DNA of 64,000 nucleotides, taken from [Actinomadura] parvosata subsp. kistnae (GTDB lineage: Bacteria > Actinomycetota > Actinomycetes > Streptosporangiales > Streptosporangiaceae). The translations under genes and the position numbers were made by a program. The first letter of the stretch is position 1, and each line of letters starts with the position of its first letter. Below, piece by piece: positions 16,074-23,795 of the stretch. The stretch lies in NCBI RefSeq assembly GCF_900323885.1, contig NZ_OOHJ01000008.1:301586-365585 (forward strand), in the 5' to 3' direction. Under the pieces are notes generated by a model, which saw only the letters and a program-made list of their open reading frames with translations, did not search any database and was not told the origin of the DNA.

Positions 16074-16920
16074 TCGGCCCCAGGACCGGCTCTCCGGCCG
16101 ACCCGCGACCTCTTCGGCGGCCGGCCCGGCACTGGCACCGCAGCCGACCGGTTCGGCGGCCGGCCCGGCGCTGGGCCGCAACCGGACCCGGCCTCTGGCG
16201 TGCCGGCTGATGCGGTGGCGGGCGTGACTCTGTGGCGCGAGGACTGGCGTGATGGGTTGCGCGGGGACTGGCGTGGCGCGGTGGCGCAGGGGCTGGCGTG
16301 GCGGCTGATGCGGTGGCCGGCGCGACGGATGGCGCGGGGGCTGGTGACCGCTGGTGCGATTGCCGGCGTAATGGCGCGCGGCCGGCGAGGCGACCCTGTG
16401 CGGCTGGTACCAGGATCGGCCTGATATCGGCCGGATGGCGGGTGCGGCAACTGGCGCGGCAGGCGATGGGGCTGGCGTGACGCTGGCACGGGAGCCGGCG
16501 TGACGCGGTGGCGCAGGAGCCGGCGAGGCGACCCTGCACGACTGGCGCTGAGATCGGCCGGATGGCGAGTGCGGCAACTGGCGCGGCAGGCGATGGGGCT
16601 GGCGTGACGCTGGCACGGGAGCCGGCGAGGTGCGCCTGCACGACTGGCGCTGAGATCGGCCGGATGGCGAGTGCGGCGACGGGCGTGACGAGCGGCGCAG
16701 GGGCTGGTGTGACGCGGTGGCGCGCGGGCTGGTGTGACGGGTGACACGGTGGCTGGCGTGACGCGGGGCCGGCGCCACGCGGTGGCCGGCGTGACGCGGT
16801 GGCGCAGGGGCCGGCGTCGGGGTCGGCCCGCTGGTCGGACTGACTCCGGCTGGGGCGGTGACTGGGGCGGTGACCGGCGGAAAGGGGTGGCAGTACGGGT
16901 GACATGCCCTTGATGTGACA
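16074..16920. repeat. Non-coding region with degenerate ~100-127-bp tandem repeats
   Basis: No credible gene: the open frames here are Arg/Pro- or Trp-rich low-complexity translations without start signals. The stretch is built from shuffled short words (CTGGCGTGACGC, GGCGCAGGGGCTGG, GCCGGCGAGG). A longer unit containing ATCGGCCGGATGGCG recurs at about 16426, 16553 and 16655, spaced 127 then 102 bp. The 25-bp difference is an extra GTGACGCGGTGGCGCAGGAG block. CTGGCGCGGCAGGCGATGGG recurs within these units. It resembles a decaying minisatellite. The ceb promoter region begins at its right end. Confidence 0.75.
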
Positions 16921-16939
16921 CGAAACGTGCCTCTTGAGG

Positions 16940-16953
16940 TGGGAGCGCTCCCA
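16940..16953. promoter_or_regulatory. CebR operator 1 (TGGGAGCGCTCCCA)
   Basis: A perfect 14-bp palindrome identical to the CebR-binding sequence described for Streptomyces cellobiose/cellotriose operons. The same 14 bases recur 130 bp downstream at 17070. A LacI-family gene that ends this operon is the likely binding protein. Confidence 0.85.
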
Positions 16954-17015
16954 ATCGGCTCTTTGGGCGATTTATCACCATAAAGGCAGTTTCTTTAGTC
17001 CAAACTGCACCATTG

Positions 17016-17026
17016 GTAACGGTTAC
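17016..17026. promoter_or_regulatory. Additional palindrome GTAAC-G-GTTAC upstream of cebE-like gene
   Basis: A perfect inverted repeat of 5 bp around a single G lies between the two CebR operators and just upstream of a TTGACG that could be a -35 element. The sequence differs from the CebR site and could be a second regulator's operator. Function is inferred. Confidence 0.4.
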
Positions 17027-17037
17027 GTTTCGCGGGA

Positions 17038-17083
17038 TTGACGTGCACACCCGCTGAGTGCACCCTTTGTGGGAGCGCTCCCA
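17038..17083 (+). promoter_or_regulatory. Candidate promoter with overlapping CebR operator 2
   Basis: TTGACG (17038-17043) is followed after 17 bp by CACCCT (17061-17066), a weak -10. The second perfect TGGGAGCGCTCCCA lies at 17070-17083, where transcription would begin. Repressor there would block initiation. The operator is certain as sequence; the promoter assignment is inference. Confidence 0.6.
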
Positions 17084-17153
17084 AAGACTCCCACCGCGGC
17101 GGAGCGCGTGCCGCGGTGCACTCCCCCAACATTCACCCGAGAAGGGGTCCACC

Positions 17154-18491
17154 ATGATGATCAGCAAGCGTCGCGGCGGTCTTGCCGCGGCTTCGGCCCT
17201 GGCCGCGGCGGCGCTCGCCGTCGCGTCCTGTAGCTCCGGCGGTACTCCGCAGTCCAGCGCTCCCGCCTCCTCGGCCGCGACCGAGCCGGTCACGATCCGG
17301 GTGCAGACGTTCGGCGGCGGCGAGAACTTCGGCTACAAGAACGCGGTGGCCAAGTGGAACGCCGAGCACAAGGACATCCAGATCAAGCACGAGAACCTCA
17401 CCGACCAGTTCGAGCAGCAGTACTGGCCCCAGATGATCCAGTGGCTGACCTCGGGCACGGGGGCGGGTGACGTCGTCGGCATCGACGAGGGCGGCATGGG
17501 CCTGGCCAAGGCGCGCACCGAGTGGTGGGCCGACCTGAAGGAGTACGGCCTGGAGTCGCGCAAGGCCGACTTCCCCGCCTGGAAGTGGGAGAACGGCGTC
17601 ACGGCCGACGGCAAGCTGTTCGCGCTGGGTACCGACATCGGCGGTATGAGCCTCTGCTACCGCAAGGACCTGTTCGAGAAGGCCGGGCTGCCGACGGACC
17701 GTACCGAGGTCAGCGCGTTGTGGCCGACGTGGGACGAGTTCATGAACGTCGGCAAGAAGTTCCAGTCCAAGGTGAAGGACACCAAGTGGGCTGACGGCAC
17801 CAACACGCTGTACCAGGTGGTCCTCTACCAGGAGGCCGCCAAGAACGGCAACGTCAGCTACTTCGACAAGAGCAACAACCTCATCGTCGACAAGAACCCG
17901 GCGGTGAAGACCGCGTTCGACTTCGCGCAGAAGATGAGCCAGCAGGGCCTGACGGCCAAGCTGCGCAACTTCACCGACGAGTGGGCGACGGGCACCCAGA
18001 AGGGCTCGTTCGCGACGGTCGGCTGCCCGTCGTGGATGCTGGGCGTGGTCAGCGGCAACGCCGGCGACGACGCCAAGGGCAAGTGGGACGTGGCGTCGGT
18101 GCCGGGCGGCGGCGGCAACTGGGGCGGCTCGTGGCTGGCCGTGCCGAAGCAGAGCAAGCACCCGAAGGAAGCGGCCATGGTGGCCGACTACCTGACGCAG
18201 GCGCAGACCGAGGCGAGCATCTTCACCGACTTCGGCAACATGCCGAGCAACACGAAGGCGCAGCAGGACCCGGCGGTCCAGGGCGCGAAGAACGAGTTCT
18301 TCAACGACGCTCCCATCGGTGAGATCTTCGCCAAGTCGGCGGCGAGCCTCCAGCCGGTCTTCCTCGGCGTGAAGCACGCCCAGGTCAAGAACGCCATCGA
18401 GTCGGTCATCCAGGGCATGGACGACGGCTCCGTCCCCTACGACAAGGCCTGGCAGCAGCTGGTCGACGACGCGGTGAAGGCCGCGGGCTGA
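17154..18491 (+). CDS. cebE: Cellobiose/cello-oligosaccharide ABC transporter substrate-binding lipoprotein (CebE-like)
   Basis: 445 residues. The start MMISKRRGG at 17154 has GAAGGGG 6 bp upstream. The lipoprotein signal ends in the lipobox VASC with Cys26. An SBP_bac_1-type solute-binding fold follows (VTIRVQTFGGGENFGYKNA, then GIDEGGMGLAKARTEWWADL, then DIGGMSLCYRKDLFEKAGLP). The protein is anchored outside the membrane and delivers sugar to the two permeases downstream. Assignment to cellobiose/cellotriose rests on the CebR operators, the permeases and the beta-glucosidase in the same operon. No ATPase gene is present, as in Streptomyces where a shared MsiK serves. Confidence 0.88.
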   Translation: MMISKRRGGLAAASALAAAALAVASCSSGGTPQSSAPASSAATEPVTIRVQTFGGGENFGYKNAVAKWNAEHKDIQIKHENLTDQFEQQYWPQMIQWLTSGTGAGDVVGIDEGGMGLAKARTEWWADLKEYGLESRKADFPAWKWENGVTADGKLFALGTDIGGMSLCYRKDLFEKAGLPTDRTEVSALWPTWDEFMNVGKKFQSKVKDTKWADGTNTLYQVVLYQEAAKNGNVSYFDKSNNLIVDKNPAVKTAFDFAQKMSQQGLTAKLRNFTDEWATGTQKGSFATVGCPSWMLGVVSGNAGDDAKGKWDVASVPGGGGNWGGSWLAVPKQSKHPKEAAMVADYLTQAQTEASIFTDFGNMPSNTKAQQDPAVQGAKNEFFNDAPIGEIFAKSAASLQPVFLGVKHAQVKNAIESVIQGMDDGSVPYDKAWQQLVDDAVKAAG

Positions 18492-18499
18492 TCCTCCCG

Positions 18500-18525
18500 C
18501 CCGGCCCGCCTGGAAGCGGGCCGGG
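18500..18525 (+). terminator. Intercistronic hairpin after cebE-like gene
   Basis: A perfect 10-bp stem CCCGGCCCGC / GCGGGCCGGG with a 6-nt loop lies in the 58-bp gap before the first permease. No U-tract follows. Such hairpins after binding-protein genes usually stabilise the upstream mRNA or partly stop transcription, giving more binding protein than permease. Confidence 0.7.
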
Positions 18526-18549
18526 CATGTTGCCGCCGAAAGGTCTGTT

Positions 18550-19506
18550 ATGAGCCTCGACACCCTTCCGCGGGCGTCACGCAACACCCATCGCCGTGAC
18601 CGTCCGCCCGGCCGCCGTTGGCGTTCCCGACTGGACGTCAAGGCGATGCCGTACGCCCTGGTGTCCCCCTACTTCATCCTGTTCGCCGCCTTCGGGCTCT
18701 TCCCGCTGGCCTTCACGCTCTACTACTCGTTCTACGACTACGACCTGACCGGGACCACGGAGTGGACCGGGTTGGGGAACTATGTCGCGCTGCTGGGCGA
18801 CGACGACTTCTGGCGGGCCACGATCAACACCGTGGCCATGTTCCTCATCGCCACCGTCCCCCAGATGCTGCTGGCCCTGTTCCTGGCCAACGCGCTGAAC
18901 AAGCACATGAAGTTCCGCCTGCCGATCCGGATGAGCGTGCTGCTCCCGCTGGTCACGTCGGTGGTCGCGGTCGCGGTGGTGTTCACGCAGCTGTTCGCCC
19001 GCGACTGGGGTCTGGTCAACTACATCCTGGGCTGGTTCGGGATCGACCACACGAACTGGCGGGCCGAGCGCGTCCCGTCGTGGATCGCGATCGCCACGAT
19101 GGTCGACTGGCGCTGGACCGGCTACAACGCGATCATCTTCCTGGCCGGCATGCAGACGATCCCGAAGGATCTGTACGAGGCCGCCTCGATCGACGGTGCC
19201 TCGCGGCGCAGGCAGTTCTGGCAGATCACGCTGCCGATGTTGCGCCCGACCATGATCTTCGTGGTGCTCAACTCCACGATCGGCGGGCTGACGCTGTTCT
19301 CGGAGCCGATGACGTTCTACAACGGCAATCCGGACGGCGGGTCGCAGGGCCAGTTCCAGACGGTCGCCATGTTCGTCTACAAGGAGGCCTTCCGGGAGTT
19401 CGACTACGGCTACGCCTCCGCGGCCGCCTGGCTGCTCTTCCTGCTGATCCTCGTCGGAGCAGCGATCAACTTCCTGTTCGTGCGCAGGATCGGGGGCACG
19501 CGATGA
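18550..19506 (+). CDS. cebF: Sugar ABC transporter permease (CebF-like)
   Basis: 318 residues with six membrane helices. The cytoplasmic EAA loop reads YEAASIDGASRRRQFWQITL, the contact site for the ATPase. Start ATG 18550 follows GAAAGG at about 6 bp. It belongs to the MalF-type binding-protein-dependent transport permeases. The stop overlaps the next permease start (ATGA), implying equal synthesis. It forms the membrane channel for cellobiose/cello-oligosaccharides with its partner. The specificity is inferred from context. Confidence 0.9.
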   Translation: MSLDTLPRASRNTHRRDRPPGRRWRSRLDVKAMPYALVSPYFILFAAFGLFPLAFTLYYSFYDYDLTGTTEWTGLGNYVALLGDDDFWRATINTVAMFLIATVPQMLLALFLANALNKHMKFRLPIRMSVLLPLVTSVVAVAVVFTQLFARDWGLVNYILGWFGIDHTNWRAERVPSWIAIATMVDWRWTGYNAIIFLAGMQTIPKDLYEAASIDGASRRRQFWQITLPMLRPTMIFVVLNSTIGGLTLFSEPMTFYNGNPDGGSQGQFQTVAMFVYKEAFREFDYGYASAAAWLLFLLILVGAAINFLFVRRIGGTR

Positions 19507-20333
19507 CCGTCTGGAAACCGACCGTCCTGACCAGGGTCATGCTGGGTCTGGCGATCTTCCTGTCGGCGTTCCCGCTGTACTGGATGCTGGTCATCGCCTC
19601 CCGTACGAACGCCGACGCGGTGGCCTCGCCGCCGAAGTTCCTGCCCGGCGGGAACCTGGGCGACAACATCGTGCGCGTCCTGACCCACCCGGAGGCCCAG
19701 TTCCTGCTGGGCCTGACGAACTCGTTCATCGTGGCGAGCGTCGTGACCGTCTCGGTCATCCTCATCTCGACGCTGGCCGGCTTCGCGTTCGCGAACCTGA
19801 ACTTCAAGGGCCGCAACGCGCTGCTGCTGCTCGTGCTGCTGACGATGGCGGTGCCGCTGCAGCAGATGGGCGTGGTGCCGCTCTACCGGCTCATGGTGAG
19901 CCTGGAGTGGACCAACACCCTCAAGGCGGTCATCCTGCCGTACCTGCTCAACGGGTTCGGCGTGTTCCTGATGACGCAGTACACCCGGCAGTCGGTGCCG
20001 ATGGAGCTGGTCGAGGCCGCCCGGGTGGACGGCGCGGCGACGCTGCGCATCTGGTGGAACGTCGTGCTGCCGGCCGTGCGGCCCGGCATGGCGGTGCTCG
20101 GCATCAACACGTTCATGCTCATGTGGAACGACTACATGTGGCCGCTGATCGTGCTCAACCAGGAGAACCCGACCGTTCAGATCGCGATCAACGGGCTCAA
20201 CGCCCGCTTCTCCACGGAGTACTCGCTGATCTTCGCGGGAACGGCGTTGTCCATCATCCCGCTCGTGCTGGTATTCGTCCTCTTCGGCCGTCAGATCGTC
20301 GGCGGACTCATGGAAGGTGCGGTCAAGGCGTGA
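19503..20333 (+). CDS. cebG: Sugar ABC transporter permease (CebG-like)
   Basis: 276 residues and six membrane helices. The EAA motif is VEAARVDGAATLRIWWNVVL and the end RQIVGGLMEGAVKA is typical of MalG-type permeases. Start ATG 19503 lies within the stop of the preceding permease. The stop overlaps the beta-glucosidase start (GTGA). It is the second half of the channel for uptake of beta-linked glucose oligomers. Confidence 0.9.
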   Translation: MTVWKPTVLTRVMLGLAIFLSAFPLYWMLVIASRTNADAVASPPKFLPGGNLGDNIVRVLTHPEAQFLLGLTNSFIVASVVTVSVILISTLAGFAFANLNFKGRNALLLLVLLTMAVPLQQMGVVPLYRLMVSLEWTNTLKAVILPYLLNGFGVFLMTQYTRQSVPMELVEAARVDGAATLRIWWNVVLPAVRPGMAVLGINTFMLMWNDYMWPLIVLNQENPTVQIAINGLNARFSTEYSLIFAGTALSIIPLVLVFVLFGRQIVGGLMEGAVKA

Positions 20334-21739
20334 CGACACAAGAAGAACAGACGCGTGCCGAGCTGCGCTTCCCCGCGGGCTTCGCGTGGGGGGCGGCGAC
20401 GTCGGCGTACCAGATCGAAGGGGCCGTCGCCGAGGACGGGCGCGGCGTGTCGATCTGGGACACCTTCGCCAAGACTCCTGGCAAGGTGCTCAACGGGCAC
20501 AACGCGGACGTGGCGATCGACCACTACCACCGCTACCGGGAAGACGTCGCGATCATGGCGGACCTGGGCCTGTCGGCCTACCGGTTCTCCGTGTCGTGGC
20601 CGCGCATCCAGCCGACCGGCTCAGGCGCCGTCAACCAGAAGGGCCTGGACTTCTACAAGCGGCTCTGCGACGAGCTGCGCCAGCACGCCATCGACCCGTG
20701 GCTGACCCTCTACCACTGGGACCTGCCGCAGGCGCTCGAGGACAAGGGCGGCTGGCCCAACCGGGACACGGCCTACCGGTTCGCGGAGTACGCGGCGGCC
20801 GTGCACGACGCGCTCAAGGACTACGTCCACACCTTCAGCACGGTCAACGAGCCATGGTGCGCCGCGTTCCTCGGCTACGCCTCGGGCGAGCACGCCCCGG
20901 GCAGGCGCGAGCCGGAGAACGCGATCAGGGGCGCGCACCACCTCAACCTGGCGCACGGGCTGGCCGTGCAGGCGATGAACGCGCGCAGGGTCGGCGGCTG
21001 CGTGAACCTGTACGCCATCAGCCCGGAGACCGACAGCGAGCGCGACCTCGACGCGGCCCGCCGCATCGACGGCCTGCAGAACCGCTTCTTCCTGGACGCG
21101 CTGCTGCTGGGCCGCTACCCGGAGGACGTCCTGGCGGACCTGCCGTTCGACAAGGGCTTCATCGAGCCGGGCGACATGAAGACCATCAACGCGCCCATCG
21201 ACGTGCTGCTCGTCAACTACTACAGCCGCTTCACGGTCTCGGGAGCACCGGGAGGCAAGGCGTCGGCGGCGGCGGCCCCCACGGACTCGGGTTCCCCGTG
21301 GGTCGGCAGCGAGCACGTGTCGTTCGTCAACGGCGGGCGGCCGGTCACCGCGATGGGCTGGGAGATCGACGAGGGCGGCCTCGTGGAGATCCTCACGAGG
21401 GTCGCGCGGGAGTACCCGCCGATCCCGATGGTCGTCTCGGAGAACGGCGCGGCCTTCGAGGACGTGCTGGACGGCGGCCGCATCCACGACCGGGAGCGGC
21501 TGGCCTACGTCGAGGCGCACCTCGGGGCGTGCAAGGAGGCCATCGACGCGGGCGTGCCCCTGGAGGGGTATTTCGCCTGGTCACTGATGGACAACTTCGA
21601 GTGGGCGTGGGGCTACGGCAAGCGGTTCGGCCTGGTCCGCGTGGACTTCGAGACGCAGGAACGGCTGGTCAAGGACAGCGCGCTCTGGTACGCGGAGATC
21701 ATCCGGCAGAATAGGCGCCATGAACCGACCGACTCTTGA
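20330..21739 (+). CDS. bglC: GH1 beta-glucosidase (BglC-like)
   Basis: 469 residues from GTG 20330, overlapping the permease stop. The glycoside hydrolase family 1 signatures are complete: N-terminal FAWGAATSAYQIEGA, acid/base Glu174 in TVNEP, nucleophile Glu371 in VVSENGAAF and the C-terminal YFAWSLMDNFEWAWGY. No signal peptide is seen, so it is intracellular. It would hydrolyse imported cellobiose and cello-oligosaccharides to glucose. The order binding protein, two permeases, beta-glucosidase matches the Streptomyces cebEFG-bglC operon. The last 20 bp overlap the start of the LacI-family gene. Confidence 0.93.
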   Translation: MTTQEEQTRAELRFPAGFAWGAATSAYQIEGAVAEDGRGVSIWDTFAKTPGKVLNGHNADVAIDHYHRYREDVAIMADLGLSAYRFSVSWPRIQPTGSGAVNQKGLDFYKRLCDELRQHAIDPWLTLYHWDLPQALEDKGGWPNRDTAYRFAEYAAAVHDALKDYVHTFSTVNEPWCAAFLGYASGEHAPGRREPENAIRGAHHLNLAHGLAVQAMNARRVGGCVNLYAISPETDSERDLDAARRIDGLQNRFFLDALLLGRYPEDVLADLPFDKGFIEPGDMKTINAPIDVLLVNYYSRFTVSGAPGGKASAAAAPTDSGSPWVGSEHVSFVNGGRPVTAMGWEIDEGGLVEILTRVAREYPPIPMVVSENGAAFEDVLDGGRIHDRERLAYVEAHLGACKEAIDAGVPLEGYFAWSLMDNFEWAWGYGKRFGLVRVDFETQERLVKDSALWYAEIIRQNRRHEPTDS

Positions 21740-22718
21740 GGCAGTCGCGGCTCGGGCCGGGGTAGGCCGGGGCACGGTGTCTAGAGTCATCAATGGCTCG
21801 CCGAACGTCAGCGCGAAGGCCCGCGAGGCCGTCGAGCTGGCCATCCGCGAGCTGGGCTACGTGCCCAACCGTGCGGCGCGGGCGCTGGTCACGCGCCGCA
21901 CGGACACTGTCGCCCTGGTGGTGTCCGAGTCCCAGTTCCGGGTCTTCGACGAGCCGTACTTCGCGGGCACCATCCGCGGCATCGGCTCGGCGCTGGCCGA
22001 GACCGGGTTGCAGCTCATCCTCGCGATGGCGCGCACCCCGGAGGAGCACGCGCGGCTGGAGCACTACCTGACGGGCCAGCACGTCGACGGCGTGCTGCTG
22101 CTGTCGCTGCACGGCGCCGACCCGCTGCCGGGCAGGCTGGAGGCGATGGGCGTGCCGACCGTGCTGGGCGGCCGTCCCGTCGGCCTCGACCCCTACAGCT
22201 ACGTGGACATGGACAACAGGGCCGGGGCCCGGCAGGCGGTCAAGCACCTGCTGGGTCTCGGCCGCCGGGCGATCGCCACGATCGCCGGCTCCCAGGACAT
22301 GGGCGTGGGTGTCGACCGTCTGTCGGGCTACCGCGACGCGCTGCTGCCGTCCGGCCTGCCGGAGCTGGTCGCCTACGGCGACTTCTCCGAGCACAGCGGG
22401 GCGGCGGCGATGCAGGAGCTGCTGCGGGCGCATCCCGATCTCGACGCCGTGTTCGCCGCGTCCGACCCGATGGCGCTGGGCGCGATGCGCGTGCTCAAGG
22501 CCGAGGGCCGCTCGATCCCCGGCGACGTGGCGGTGATCGGCTTCGACGACTCCAAGGCCGCGCTGCACGCCGACCCGCCGCTGACCACCGTGCACCAGCC
22601 GACCGAGGCCATGGGCCGGCAGATGGCGCAGCTGCTGGTGGCCCGGATCCACGGCGAGGAGCTGCGCCAGCCCGTCGTGATCCTCGACACGCATCTGGTG
22701 CGCCGGGAATCGGCCTGA
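21720..22718 (+). CDS. cebR: LacI-family repressor (CebR-like)
   Basis: 332 residues. The N-terminal LacI helix-turn-helix and hinge are clear (TLEAVAARAGVGRGTVSRVI, then NGSPNVSAKAREAVELAI). The sugar-binding domain runs from about 60 to the end (VALVVSESQFRVFDEPYFAG, then VAVIGFDDS). Two copies of the known CebR palindrome precede the operon, so this protein is almost certainly their ligand-responsive repressor. In Streptomyces the inducers are cellobiose and cellotriose. In Streptomyces cebR lies upstream and divergent; here it is the last gene of the operon and overlaps bglC by 20 bp, so it would be autoregulated. Confidence 0.88.
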   Translation: MNRPTLEAVAARAGVGRGTVSRVINGSPNVSAKAREAVELAIRELGYVPNRAARALVTRRTDTVALVVSESQFRVFDEPYFAGTIRGIGSALAETGLQLILAMARTPEEHARLEHYLTGQHVDGVLLLSLHGADPLPGRLEAMGVPTVLGGRPVGLDPYSYVDMDNRAGARQAVKHLLGLGRRAIATIAGSQDMGVGVDRLSGYRDALLPSGLPELVAYGDFSEHSGAAAMQELLRAHPDLDAVFAASDPMALGAMRVLKAEGRSIPGDVAVIGFDDSKAALHADPPLTTVHQPTEAMGRQMAQLLVARIHGEELRQPVVILDTHLVRRESA

Positions 22719-22728
22719 AAGGGGTCGC

Positions 22729-23712
22729 GTGGACAGCAGGACCAAGCGCCGGTTAACGGAGGCCGAGCTCGACGCCCTCGTACGCCGGGCGGTGGGCGCG
22801 GGCGTCACGGCGGCCACCGAGCTGACCGACGGCTACGCCAACGCCGTCTGGCGGCTGAAGCTGGACGACGGGCGGGAGGCGGTGCTCAAGCTGTCTCCCC
22901 CGCCCGATCTGGAGCAGCTCAGCTACGAGCGCAACCTGCTGCGCATGGAGGCCACCGCGATCGGGCTGGCCTCCGCGGCGGGCGTGCCCGTGGCGGGGCT
23001 GCTGCGGGCCGGCTACGACGACCCGGTGCTCGGCGGCGACTACCTGCTGCTGGCCGCGCTCGACGGCGTGTCGTGGAACGACGTCAAGCCGGACGGGCAC
23101 GCGGCGCTGCGCAGGGAGCTGGGCGGGCATCTGGCCCGGTTCAACGCGGTGACGGGCGAGGTGTTCGGCTACCCGCACGCGGGCATCACGGGGGCCACGT
23201 GGCGGGAGGCGTTCCTGGCGATGGTGGCGGCGCTGCTCGGCGACACCGAGCGCTACCCGGCGCCGCTGCCGCTGCCCGCCGAGCAGATCATGGCGGTGTT
23301 CGAGGCCGCGGCGCCGGTGCTCGACGAGGTGACGACGCCGCGGCTGGTGCACTTCGACGTGTGGGCGGGCAACGTCTTCCTCGATCTGAGGGGGACGCCG
23401 CGGATCCAGGCGATCATCGACCACGAGCGGGCCTTCTGGGGCGACCCGCTGGCCGAGTTCGTCACGCCGACGATCTTCGGGGAGCTGGCGGAGGACGATC
23501 CGCTGCTGGCGGGCTACCGCGAGGTGACGCCGCTGGAGCTGACGCCGGCGGCGCACATCCGGCTCGACCTCTACCGCGCCTACCTGTACCTGATCCTGCT
23601 GATCGAGAACGGGCCCCGGCAGTACCCGGAGGACGAGTACGCCGGGATCCGCGATCTCGCGACGGCGTCACTGACCGGCGTGCTCGACCGCCTCGCGCGG
23701 GCGGTCGGGTAG
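22729..23712 (+). CDS. Aminoglycoside phosphotransferase-fold (APH/fructosamine-kinase-like) protein
   Basis: 327 residues from GTG 22729 with GAAAGGGG just upstream. The kinase-like fold shows an N-lobe with LKLDDGREAVLKLS (ATP-binding lysine), the catalytic loop LVHFDVWAGNVFLD (HxDxxxxN) and the metal motif IIDHERAFWGDP. It probably phosphorylates a small molecule in the cytoplasm. It follows the cebR-like gene after 10 bp, so it may belong to the sugar operon; a sugar or amino-sugar kinase role is plausible but unproven. True antibiotic resistance is not indicated. The last 13 codons form the first unit of a 39-bp tandem repeat. Confidence 0.82.
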   Translation: MDSRTKRRLTEAELDALVRRAVGAGVTAATELTDGYANAVWRLKLDDGREAVLKLSPPPDLEQLSYERNLLRMEATAIGLASAAGVPVAGLLRAGYDDPVLGGDYLLLAALDGVSWNDVKPDGHAALRRELGGHLARFNAVTGEVFGYPHAGITGATWREAFLAMVAALLGDTERYPAPLPLPAEQIMAVFEAAAPVLDEVTTPRLVHFDVWAGNVFLDLRGTPRIQAIIDHERAFWGDPLAEFVTPTIFGELAEDDPLLAGYREVTPLELTPAAHIRLDLYRAYLYLILLIENGPRQYPEDEYAGIRDLATASLTGVLDRLARAVG

Positions 23713-23791
23713 GCCGGCGTGCTCGACCGCCTCGCGCGGGCGGTCCGGTAGGCCGGCGTGCCGGACCGCCTCTCGCGGGCGCTTCGGTGGG
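23675..23791 (+). repeat. 39-bp tandem repeat duplicating the 3' end of the phosphotransferase gene
   Basis: Units start at 23675, 23714 and 23753. The first is the end of the coding sequence including its TAG stop. The second differs at about one base. The third is degenerate. The two extra copies lie downstream of the stop and are not translated. Confidence 0.88.
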
Positions 23792-23795
23792 ACGG

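Noticed and set aside
16426..16740. CRISPR-like array in the 16-kb repeat tract
   Set aside because: Units are contiguous, long (102-127 bp) and degenerate, with no constant short repeat and unique spacers, and no cas genes are present.
16074..17293. Long - strand frames (285-408 codons) over the repeat tract
   Set aside because: They translate to His/Arg/Pro/Ser-rich repeats with no domain, no ribosome site and extension into the ceb promoter. They reflect repeat DNA, not genes.
22729..23712. Aminoglycoside resistance gene
   Set aside because: The kinase fold is present, but the family is broad and the location at the end of a cellobiose operon points to metabolism rather than antibiotic inactivation.
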